From contig CALKWH010000457.1 of the NCBI GenBank assembly GCA_938004375.1, positions 1-13,454 on the forward strand: a stretch of DNA of 13,454 bases, written 5' to 3'. Position numbers and translations under genes: made by a program. This document shows, piece by piece, positions 7,192 through 13,454 of the stretch; the first letter of the stretch is position 1, and each line of letters opens with the position of its first letter. Source of the DNA: an uncultured Pseudomonadota bacterium (GTDB lineage Bacteria; Myxococcota_A; Polyangia; HGW-17). The notes beneath the pieces are model-generated. The model did not search any database. It had not been told where the DNA came from and saw only the letters and a list, made by a program, of their open reading frames with translations.

Positions 7192-8190
7192 CTACCTCGC
7201 CCAGGCTTCCACGTCGATGACCAGATCGTGGTAAGGCGGCGTGGGGAACGGTGCATCGACATGGGAGACCAGCGCCAGGAAACGGACGAGTGGTTCCAGA
7301 TTCTGCAGGCCGGCCACGGGGGACACCAGCTCGCCGCGGCTGATCACGCCGACCTCCCATCCCATCTCGAGCAGCACCTCGGCGGTCCCGGCGGCGTGGG
7401 CGACGGTGCGCTCGAGGCGGTCCTCCGAGCGTGTGAAACCGCCCCGGGGGTCGGGCACCAGGCGGTTGTCGATCTGCAGCCACACCGGGCGCTGCAGCGT
7501 GCGGCTCTCGGTGCGGACCATGGTACGGCCCGCGCGAAAGGACGCCGGCCAGTGGATGAAGCGCGGGTGGTCCCCGGGGACGAAGAAACGCAACTGTGCG
7601 GCGAAGTCCCGCTCGAGGAACTGCTCGATGAGGTGGCGGCGAGCCGGGGTAAGCACCTTCTCCGGATATACCAGGGCGTCCTCAGGCAGGGGCAGGAACA
7701 CCTGCAACTGGAGAAGCCCCAGCGGGAACGCGGAGGTCACGAGCATGCCCGCGAACGAGGCCCGGCCCCGGTGGACGAACGCATGACGATAGAACGTGGT
7801 CTGGGAGGCCCGCGGCGGAAGGCGGAAGAAGAAGCAGGGCTTGTCCACGGGCTCGCCGTCGACGACGTCCTGCACCTTGATCGAGTAAAGCGGGAGCAGC
7901 CGGCAGCCGTTGCGCAGGCCCACCGAGCAGAGGAAGGGGGTGAAGCAGGTGAGGCGCGCGGGAACCCGTCGTTCGGGCACCAGCCGCCGCAAGGCGAAGC
8001 ACGCGAGCGCAGTGTGGGCGAGGAAGAGGAAGACAACCAACATCGCCCAGGTTAGCAACACGAGGTTGCCCAACAGTACGGCATAGAGCCCGAAGAACAG
8101 GGCGGACAGCAGCGCGACCGCCCCGCTCCAGGTCCAGCCGATGCGGAGGCTGCGGCGGTCGAGATCTCGAAGGAGGGGGGCGCGCGGCAT
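7192..8190 (-). CDS. DUF58 domain protein
   Basis: A 332-residue membrane-associated protein. Two hydrophobic helices lie near residues 18-41 and 43-66. They are followed by a soluble part with the DUF58 landmarks VTSAFPLGLL (151-160) and FVPGDHPRFIHWPASFRAGR (203-222), the latter matching the family's Y-PGD--R-IHW motif. DUF58 proteins are usually encoded with a MoxR AAA+ ATPase and a TgpA protein and are thought to act in envelope-related chaperone or maturation functions, but their biochemical role is not settled. Here TgpA follows after 3 bases and MoxR is missing from the window. The start is uncertain: ATG at 8190 is preferred; a TTG at 8208 in the same frame would add six residues. Neither has a clear Shine-Dalgarno sequence. 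Confidence 0.9.
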   Translation of the reverse strand: MPRAPLLRDLDRRSLRIGWTWSGAVALLSALFFGLYAVLLGNLVLLTWAMLVVFLFLAHTALACFALRRLVPERRVPARLTCFTPFLCSVGLRNGCRLLPLYSIKVQDVVDGEPVDKPCFFFRLPPRASQTTFYRHAFVHRGRASFAGMLVTSAFPLGLLQLQVFLPLPEDALVYPEKVLTPARRHLIEQFLERDFAAQLRFFVPGDHPRFIHWPASFRAGRTMVRTESRTLQRPVWLQIDNRLVPDPRGGFTRSEDRLERTVAHAAGTAEVLLEMGWEVGVISRGELVSPVAGLQNLEPLVRFLALVSHVDAPFPTPPYHDLVIDVEAWAR

Positions 8191-8236
8191 GTCAGGAGCA
8201 TAGCGCAATCGCGGGAGAACGAAAACCGGAGAGTTG

Positions 8237-8263
8237 GGTCGGACAGGTCGGACGGGTCAGGGT
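8237..8263. repeat. Short tandem repeat, three 9-base units
   Basis: In the gap between the DUF58 and transporter genes, GGTCGGACA, GGTCGGACG and GGTCAGGGT lie head to tail (two near-perfect copies and one degenerate). The same 154-base gap (8191-8344) also holds an eight-G run (8313-8320) and two nearby 8-base palindromes, TTCATGAA (8279-8286) and GAAGCTTC (8288-8295). I see no gene and no convincing promoter in it; it must nonetheless contain the leader of the DUF58-TgpA pair unless these are read through from the transporter. Confidence 0.6.
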
Positions 8264-8344
8264 AATCGCAAGAACTTTTTCATGAAGGAAGCTTCTCGAT
8301 TTCGATTTCGACGGGGGGGGCGGAGCGGAGGCGCACGACCCAGT

Positions 8345-10876
8345 TCAGGCGCGGGCCTTGAGCATCCCCTTCGACATCCAGCGGGCGGCGGCGATCAGGG
8401 CGATCGGGGACACCATCGCCATGAAGCCGTAGATCATCCACATCGTCTCGGTGTTCTGGGGACCCACCAGCGGGCAGTATTTGGACAGGAAATAACCGCT
8501 GTAGAAGCCGGTGACCACCTTGGTGAGGAACCACGGGAACTGGGCGATTCCCATGTAGGCGCCGGTCTTGCCTTCCGGCGCGATCTGGGCCACCCATTGC
8601 AGGAAGCGGGGCTGCCACATGGCCTCGCCGATGGTCATCAGCAGGATGTACAGCAGCAGCATCGCCGGAGAGGGCGGCAGCGCGAGCAGGAAGGTGGGCA
8701 CCGCCATCACGAGGGTGCCCCACATCATCATGTTGTATACTTTGACCTTCATGGTGAGCGCGGCCACGAAGGGGGTCAGGAAGAAGATCAGGATGGGATT
8801 GAAGTTGGAGAACAACTCGAAGTTCTGACCCACGTAGGTCCCGCCGAAGGCACGATCGATGTAATACGGCAGCGTCAGCCAGTTGTGGGCGAAGAGCGTC
8901 TGCACCGGGATCAGGATGAAGATGAAGAAGACGAAACGGCCGTTGTGGAACGGGTGGTCCGGCCGCTTTTTCAGGAGCAGGATGACGAGCAGGACGGTGA
9001 AGAGAAACACTGCGCCCAGCGGCCCGCCATAGCGGAGCCCGAACAACCGGAGCGAGGTCATCCACGGGACGTCGATGGCCGCGGTTCCGGCCTCCATCAT
9101 CTTGCCCGCGAAGCCGGCCTGGGTTTCGAAGTGAAGACCCAGGAACTTCTCGTTGAGCGGCAGGGAACCCTCTTTCGTGCGCTCGATCAGCAGGGGAGCG
9201 ACCTGCTTGATCAGGAAGGTGCCGGTCGAATAGAACCGCTCTACCAGCAAGCCCGAGACGGCGCCCGCGGAGCCGCCCTCCACGAGCCTGGCGGCCTCCT
9301 CCAGCACCCGGGCCTCCATGGCCAGGATCTGCTCGAGGGAGGCGCCCCCGTCCCCGAGCTGGCGGGTCGCCTCGGCCCCGACCTCGATCGTGAGCCGGGC
9401 GAGCTGGCGGAACATCTCTGCGTGTCCGGCGGCGGTGAGCGACATGATCCGAGCCCGGACGTCGTCGGGGATCGGGATGGTCTTCTCGTCGGGCAACTTC
9501 TGCTGCAGGGCGATGCGTGTGAGCACCCCGGTGTTGAACTTGCCCACCAACCGGTAGGCGGCCGACATGAAGGCCACGCCCAGCGCCCGCGTCCGCTCGC
9601 GGACAAGCGAGGTGGCGTCGGTGTTGACAGGCACCTTCAGCCACAGGTTGGACCTCGCGCCCCAGAGGCCGCCGATGAAGGCGCCCTCCTCCTTCACGAT
9701 GAAACGGACCAGTTGATAGGACTTCGGGTCCACGGAGGCGCCCTCGGGCACCTCGGTGGGGACGGCGATCTGGGCCTCCAGGGCGCGGATCCCGTCGGCG
9801 ACCTTGAGGAAGTCCGCCTCGGTGACTGGCTTGGACTTCGTGTCCTTCGGATCCGGCTTCGCGAGCATCCCGGGGACCTTTCCGAGCTGCTTCGTGTAGG
9901 CTCCCAGCGGGCGGTCCAGGGGGCCGGGTGCCGAGGTGAAGACGAGATAGATGGTGAACCCCAGGGCCAGGACGACGACCACGGCGGATCCGATGAAGAG
10001 GGGGGTGAACAGGGGCGCCTCGGCCGGCTTCTGCGCGCCCTCCCCGTCAGGGGACGGCTTCTTCGCCGAGATGTCCGTGACGGTGTCCCGGGCGACGGCC
10101 CGCGAGGACATGACCATCAGGACGCACAGGAAGGCGAGGATGGTCGCCCCCGCATACACCCAATAGACCGAGGAGATGCCCCAGGAGTTACGGACGATGG
10201 GGCTGAGCACGCCCGAAAAGAAGGCGCCGAGATTCATCAGCCCGTAGATCATGGCGAACGCCATGGGCGCGTGCTTCTCGTTGGTGAGCTGCTTGACGCC
10301 GGCGTAGGCGGCCGGCTGATACATGCCATAGCCGATCACGACCAGCAGCATCCCGACGCCGATGAACAGGAACATCATGGAGCCGAAGCCGCCTCCCCCC
10401 GGGAAGAAGGTCCCGGAGACGGCGAAGGCCAGACGACCGAAGATCATCAGTCCCAGGGCGTACAGGAGGGCCTTGCGGACGCCGACCTTGTCGGCGACGC
10501 CGCCGAGGAAGAGCATGGCCAGGGTGATGCCGCCGGTGAAGAAACTGTAGACCCAACCGGCGTGCAGATCGGACAAGCCCACGTTCTCGGAGAGGTACTT
10601 GCCGAAGATGGTCAGGATGCCGAAGTAGACCATCCCCTCCAGGACGTACGAGATGTACAACCCCCACAGGGACCGGCTCGTGTGGGCGAGCCCCTTGAAC
10701 GGCTCCACGATCTCACGCACGGCCTGCTGGAACGGACTCCCCTTGGCATCGTCCCGGGCCGGTGTGTCGTCATTCGCGGCGGTGGCCGGGTCCGGCGCGG
10801 CGTCCGCGGGCGGTGCTTCGCTGCCGGCGTCGGTCTTCTTTTCCTCTTCCGGGGTCAGGTCGGTGGGATCGGTCAC
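8345..10876 (-). CDS. MFS (POT-like) transporter with ~300-residue inserted domain
   Basis: An 843-residue transporter. After an acidic, Pro/Ala-rich N-terminal tail (about 1-50), the first six-helix bundle (about 69-257) carries the MFS motif A, GGVADKVGVRKAL (125-137), and SYVLEGMVYFGILTIFG near its start, which recalls proton-coupled oligopeptide (POT) transporters; their ExxER motif is not present, so substrate is unknown. A further helix (about 293-314) and another (about 618-635) flank a soluble stretch of about 300 residues, then the second bundle follows (about 648-843). Positively charged loops (SSRAVAR, KKRPDHPFHNGR) suggest the insert faces the periplasm. Usual MFS length is 400-550. 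I chose GTG at 10876 because AAGGAG lies seven bases before it; the frame is open to 10930, but upstream codons lack such a site. No helices appear missing. Confidence 0.87.
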   Translation of the reverse strand: MTDPTDLTPEEEKKTDAGSEAPPADAAPDPATAANDDTPARDDAKGSPFQQAVREIVEPFKGLAHTSRSLWGLYISYVLEGMVYFGILTIFGKYLSENVGLSDLHAGWVYSFFTGGITLAMLFLGGVADKVGVRKALLYALGLMIFGRLAFAVSGTFFPGGGGFGSMMFLFIGVGMLLVVIGYGMYQPAAYAGVKQLTNEKHAPMAFAMIYGLMNLGAFFSGVLSPIVRNSWGISSVYWVYAGATILAFLCVLMVMSSRAVARDTVTDISAKKPSPDGEGAQKPAEAPLFTPLFIGSAVVVVLALGFTIYLVFTSAPGPLDRPLGAYTKQLGKVPGMLAKPDPKDTKSKPVTEADFLKVADGIRALEAQIAVPTEVPEGASVDPKSYQLVRFIVKEEGAFIGGLWGARSNLWLKVPVNTDATSLVRERTRALGVAFMSAAYRLVGKFNTGVLTRIALQQKLPDEKTIPIPDDVRARIMSLTAAGHAEMFRQLARLTIEVGAEATRQLGDGGASLEQILAMEARVLEEAARLVEGGSAGAVSGLLVERFYSTGTFLIKQVAPLLIERTKEGSLPLNEKFLGLHFETQAGFAGKMMEAGTAAIDVPWMTSLRLFGLRYGGPLGAVFLFTVLLVILLLKKRPDHPFHNGRFVFFIFILIPVQTLFAHNWLTLPYYIDRAFGGTYVGQNFELFSNFNPILIFFLTPFVAALTMKVKVYNMMMWGTLVMAVPTFLLALPPSPAMLLLYILLMTIGEAMWQPRFLQWVAQIAPEGKTGAYMGIAQFPWFLTKVVTGFYSGYFLSKYCPLVGPQNTETMWMIYGFMAMVSPIALIAAARWMSKGMLKARA

Positions 10877-10883
10877 GGGACTG

Positions 10884-10889
10884 CTCCTT
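10884..10889 (-). promoter_or_regulatory. Shine-Dalgarno AAGGAG deciding a GTG start
   Basis: Minus-strand AAGGAG sits seven bases before GTG at 10876 and is the reason for preferring this start over the in-frame ATG at 10930, which would add 18 residues with a basic, non-membrane character. Confidence 0.7.
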
Positions 10890-10961
10890 GCCAGGTGGCG
10901 GTGGCGCCGGGTCTCCCCGGCAGATTCCACGGTTTTACCGTCAATTCGGACCTTGATAAAG

Positions 10962-10990
10962 GGGAATCATCGAGCTTGGGTTCGATTCCC
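10962..10990 (-). terminator. Possible weak terminator or leader hairpin
   Basis: GGGAATC (10962-10968) pairs perfectly with GATTCCC (10984-10990), with two more base pairs inside after a three-base bulge. On the minus strand the hairpin is followed by CTTTATC, a short U tract only. It lies just after the stop of the WG-repeat gene (11009) and before the transporter start, so it may partly end WG transcription or fold in the transporter leader. The loop also contains GGGTTCGATTCCC, which resembles a tRNA T-arm on the plus strand. Confidence 0.3.
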
Positions 10991-11008
10991 GGGCCCGGCG
11001 CGAATGCC

Positions 11009-12994
11009 TCACTTCGACGCCGGCTCCAGGCGGGAGAGACCCCAGCGGGTCTCCGGCGAACAGGCCTCGACGCGGGCGTCGATCACGTCGCAGGCACCCC
11101 CCGCGGCGACCCGCAGCCAACCGCCCTCCTGGGGCGACAGGAAGGCGTTCGACGGCCGGACCAGGAGCCGGCCCGCGAGATCGGCCAGCCCCCAGGCGCC
11201 GCCCTGGCAGAGGCCTGCGCGGTTGCACTTGCCCCCCATGTTCACCAGCACCCAGACGGCCCCTGGCGGCACGTCCCCCGCGTCCGCCGGCGCCGGGGTG
11301 GGCGGCGAGGCCGCGGGCGCCCGGACGACCGGCGCAGCCTCGGTCACGACCACGGCGGCGTACTTCCCCGGCAGCACCTCGCGGCCCCGCGCGTCGAGCA
11401 AACCCAACTTCGCACCGTCGCAGGCACAGTCGGGGTCGGCGGTGCCCTCGCGCACGAGCCGCCCGCCGGGCAGGACCAGCTCCCGCTCCAGGAGCTCCTT
11501 CCCCTGCTTCAGGCCGCAACCCGCGGTCCTGGAGAACCTCCAGGTGCCCTTGCGGTGCGCGCAGATCACCGGATACACGGCCCGCGCGATCACCGTCCCC
11601 CGCGCGTCCAGGAGGCCCCACTTCCCCCCCTCGCGGAACCGGGCGCGACCGGCGACGAAGGGCAGGATGAGCTCGTGGCGCGGGGGTACCAGGACTTTCC
11701 CGGCGACGTCCATGAGCCCCCACTTCCCCCCCTCGCGAAAACGCACCACGTCGTCGTCCACGTGCAGTTGCTCGTATCGCGGGGGCACCACCTCGACGCC
11801 CTTCTCTCCCAGGAACCCCCACTTCCCGTCCCGCACGAAGGCCATGGGGATCGAGTCATACTCGTCCAGCCAGTCGTACACGTGGGGGGTCACGAACCGG
11901 CCCTCCCGGTCCATCAGCCCCCACTTCGCGCCGGTGCAGTTCTCCTCCTCGTCGCAGGCGCCGCCCCGGGCACAGCGCGCGTAGTCGTTGCCCCAGAACG
12001 CCTCCACGAACGAGAACCCCTCGGGGGAGAAGGCGGTGCCGTCCCGGCGCAACAGGCGCCAGGTGCCGCCCGAGCAGCGATCGTCCGAGGTGGACACCGG
12101 CATGGTCGGGTGATCCACGACCACGAGCTCCGTGCCGTCCTCCCGGAAGTCGTACACCCGCACGCAGTCGTGCACGGGGGGCACCACCACCTTGCCGGCG
12201 CGGTTCACCGCGCCCCAGCGGCCGCCCTCGCAGCCGTACAGGAAGCCGTCGCACCGCCCCCCCTGGTTGAAGGCCAGCACGTCGTCGGGCGCCGTGTCGT
12301 AGACCCGGTCCATCAGCGGCGTGACCAGCCTGCCCGCGCCGTCCGCCAGCGCCCAGTTGTTCCCCGACCGCACGGCGACCAGGCCGTTGCCCGGGTCGGA
12401 GACCTCGGCGAAGCGGAAGGGCACGACCTGTCGTCCCGTCAGGTCGAAGGCGCCCCAGCGGCCGTGCCGGGAGGCCCAGAACAGCGCCGGCTGGTGCGCG
12501 GCCACCTCGCCGGGGACGCGGAACAGCGGGCGTCCGGCGGGATCGAACACCTCGACCGGGGCCGAGAGGCCGTCCCCGCCGCCGAAGAACCCGTTCTCGT
12601 AACGCACGAGGGCGCCGAAGCGGTGCGGGAGCACGACCCGCCCGTCCCACGCCACGAAGCCGGATCTGCCCTCGAGTTTCACCACCACGCCTTCCTCGAA
12701 GGCGATCCCCGGAGCATCATAACGCGCAGCCAGCGCGAGGCGTCCGGCGGCGGACCAGTACCCCCACTTTCCGCCCTCGCACTTTCCGGGTCCGGCACAC
12801 CGTCCGCCCTCGTTCAGGGCTGCGTGCCCCATCCGGAAGGGCTCGATCCATGCAAAGCGAGGCTTCTCGACGACGCGCACCCGCCAGGCGTCCACCTCGC
12901 GGGGGACCGTCTTCGCCTCACCGGCCGCCAGCGAAGGCGTGGCCCGGCACAGGACAAAGAGCGGCAGGAGCATCTGGAGCGCGGCGCGCATCAT
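11009..12994 (-). CDS. Secreted WG-repeat protein with paired cysteines
   Basis: A 661-residue protein with a Sec signal peptide (MMRAALQMLLPLFVLCRATPSLAAGE, cut probably after SLAA). The mature part is built from about eleven to thirteen WG-type beta repeats of the form WG-x-D/x-x-GR-VxPxxY (for example WGAFDLTGRQVVPFRF at 180, WGLMDVAGKVLVPPRH at 425, WGLADLAGRLLVRPS at 601). WG repeats are common in bacteria but their function is not established. Cysteines recur just before WG: C66/C72, C248/C255, C347/C353, C590/C596, C635/C645. This would allow disulfides if exported. A Pro/Ala linker at about 555-580 separates the last two repeats. The start follows AAGGGGG by five bases; the longer open frame to 13237 is a shadow of the neighbour. 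It ends CSPETRWGLSRLEPASK, nearly the same as its upstream paralogue. Confidence 0.88.
   Translation of the reverse strand: MMRAALQMLLPLFVLCRATPSLAAGEAKTVPREVDAWRVRVVEKPRFAWIEPFRMGHAALNEGGRCAGPGKCEGGKWGYWSAAGRLALAARYDAPGIAFEEGVVVKLEGRSGFVAWDGRVVLPHRFGALVRYENGFFGGGDGLSAPVEVFDPAGRPLFRVPGEVAAHQPALFWASRHGRWGAFDLTGRQVVPFRFAEVSDPGNGLVAVRSGNNWALADGAGRLVTPLMDRVYDTAPDDVLAFNQGGRCDGFLYGCEGGRWGAVNRAGKVVVPPVHDCVRVYDFREDGTELVVVDHPTMPVSTSDDRCSGGTWRLLRRDGTAFSPEGFSFVEAFWGNDYARCARGGACDEEENCTGAKWGLMDREGRFVTPHVYDWLDEYDSIPMAFVRDGKWGFLGEKGVEVVPPRYEQLHVDDDVVRFREGGKWGLMDVAGKVLVPPRHELILPFVAGRARFREGGKWGLLDARGTVIARAVYPVICAHRKGTWRFSRTAGCGLKQGKELLERELVLPGGRLVREGTADPDCACDGAKLGLLDARGREVLPGKYAAVVVTEAAPVVRAPAASPPTPAPADAGDVPPGAVWVLVNMGGKCNRAGLCQGGAWGLADLAGRLLVRPSNAFLSPQEGGWLRVAAGGACDVIDARVEACSPETRWGLSRLEPASK
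11616..11737. repeat. Pair of identical 20-base repeats in WG gene
   Basis: An identical 20-base sequence (CCCCACTTCCCCCCCTCGCG) occurs at 11616-11635 and 11718-11737, 102 bases apart (34 codons). Each encodes the REGGKWG segment of adjacent WG repeats, evidence of recent repeat duplication or conversion. The seven-C runs inside are prone to sequencing and replication slippage. Confidence 0.85.
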
Positions 12995-13006
12995 GGGTTC
13001 CCCCTT

Positions 13007-13026
13007 CGGGATCGTTCGCGATCCCG
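13007..13026 (-). promoter_or_regulatory. Perfect 8-bp hairpin abutting the WG gene's Shine-Dalgarno
   Basis: CGGGATCG and CGATCCCG form a perfect 8-base-pair inverted repeat with a four-base loop (TTCG on the plus strand, CGAA in the transcript). On the minus strand it ends directly before AAGGGGGAACCC-ATG of the WG gene and lies in the 52-base gap after the upstream paralogue. There is no U tract, so it is not a standard terminator. It could affect translation or mRNA processing between the paralogues. Confidence 0.45.
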
Positions 13027-13046
13027 GCCACCCTTGCGGGCGGCGG

Positions 13047-13410
13047 CTATTTGACGGGTTCGAGCCGGATGAGCCCCCACTTCGTCTCCGGGGAGCACGA
13101 CCGCACGCGCCCGTACGAGGTCTCGCAGGTGCCGCCCCTGGCCACGCGCAACAGGTGGCCTGCCTGCGGCTCGAGGTACTCGTGCTCGATGGGGACGACC
13201 AGACGCCCGGCGAGGTCTGACAGCCCCCACTTCCCACCCGCGCACAGGTGCCCTCGGGGGCACTTCCCCCCTTGGTTCAGGCGCACCCAGACCCGCCCCG
13301 GCGGCATGAACACCGCATCGGCGCCGGGGGCGTCGCCCGGCCCGGGCCCCAACTCGGAGGTCTGCACCTGGATCAAATGGTACTTCGCCGGCAGGAGCAC
13401 CTTCCCCGCC
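13047..13410 (-). CDS. WG-repeat protein, C-terminal fragment (5' truncated)
   Basis: About 121 residues are left before the adapter at 13411; the frame enters it open, reading AGKVLLPAKYHL at the edge, which is itself a WG-repeat pattern, so the gene continues beyond the contig. The GTG at 13400 is not the true start. It contains WVRLNQGGKC-PRGHL-CAGGKWGLSDLAGRLVVP, a Pro/Gly/Ala linker before it, and the ending CSPETKWGLIRLEPVK. The last 80 or so residues align well by eye with the C-terminus of the next gene downstream, including both cysteine pairs, so the two are tandem paralogues. The stop is TAG at 13047, 52 bases before the downstream start. Like its paralogue it is probably exported, although the signal peptide is not in the window. 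Confidence 0.85.
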
Positions 13411-13454
13411 AGATCGGAAGAGCGTCGTGTAGGGAAAGAGTGTAGATCTCGGTG
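13411..13454 (-). other. Illumina sequencing adapter, reverse complement (contamination)
   Basis: The last 44 bases match exactly the reverse complement of the TruSeq universal adapter, beginning AGATCGGAAGAGCGTCGTGT. Genuine sequence ends at 13410. Together with bases 5-48 it forms a 44-base inverted terminal repeat (one mismatch) that is purely artefactual. Confidence 0.98.

Noticed and set aside
5302..8055. A 917-codon plus-strand open frame, and a 674-codon minus-strand frame at 646-2670.
   Set aside because: Both are shadows of well-supported genes on the opposite strand and have no recognisable domains.
10904..11001. Possible class II tRNA or tRNA-Sec: a T-arm-like GGGTTCGATTCCC and an 8-base acceptor-like pairing GCGCCGGG/CCCGGCGC.
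   Set aside because: I could not fold a D-arm with the conserved A14 and GG, nor a 7-base anticodon loop with a 5-base stem, and the T stem needs two G-U pairs. The acceptor match is plausible by chance in GC-rich DNA. Running tRNAscan-SE or ARAGORN would settle it; a remnant of a tRNA 3' end is not excluded.
10877..11008. A TTGACG sequence before the transporter gene as a -35 box.
   Set aside because: No acceptable -10 hexamer occurs at 16-18 bases; the alternative TAAAAC has only a very poor -35 match. I do not call a promoter here.
8234..13054. A 1606-codon open frame on the plus strand.
   Set aside because: It is antisense to the transporter and WG-repeat genes, which have clear families, motifs, signal peptide and ribosome-binding sites. 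The product is a low-complexity mix of Gly, Arg, His, Glu and Pro, typical of the complementary frame in high-GC DNA.
1..13454. Inverted terminal repeats suggesting a transposon or linear replicon.
   Set aside because: The repeats are Illumina adapter sequence and there is no transposase or terminal protein gene in the window.

Overview
This is a high-GC bacterial contig, probably from a metagenomic or draft assembly, with untrimmed Illumina adapter sequence at both ends (1-48 and 13411-13454). The biological insert is therefore 49-13410. Three lipoboxes, a periplasmic-type transglutaminase and a bactofilin point to a Gram-negative, diderm bacterium. The mix of bactofilin beside a histidine-kinase-like ATPase, WG-repeat proteins and many lipoproteins fits a deltaproteobacterial or Myxococcota-like lineage; that placement is inference, as there is no marker gene in the window.

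Layout. A rightward cluster (49-3161) holds the 3' end of an unidentified gene, a proline-rich lipoprotein, an NCS2/AzgA-like purine-type permease and a second lipoprotein, with gaps of 7, 17 and 11 bases, so probably one operon. It meets a leftward block with only 3 bases between the convergent stop codons. Everything from 3165 to 13410 reads leftward. In transcription order it is: a 5'-truncated WG-repeat gene, a full WG-repeat paralogue with a signal peptide, a large MFS/POT-like transporter, a DUF58 protein, a TgpA-type transglutaminase membrane protein, a lipoprotein, an HATPase_c protein with a receiver-like N-terminus, and a bactofilin.

Working units. DUF58 and TgpA (3-base gap) are two thirds of the widespread MoxR-DUF58-TgpA module, but no MoxR ATPase is present here. 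The lipoprotein, ATPase and bactofilin follow a good sigma-70-like promoter in an AT-rich pocket (5280-5308) and may form an envelope/cytoskeleton operon. The tandem WG proteins share a recurring Cys-pair placed just before the WG motif. The transporter carries about 300 extra residues between two added membrane helices, predicted periplasmic.

Most novel-looking items are the transporter insert and the Cys-paired WG repeats. I saw no CRISPR array, transposase, rRNA or convincing tRNA. All gaps between genes are shorter than 300 bases.
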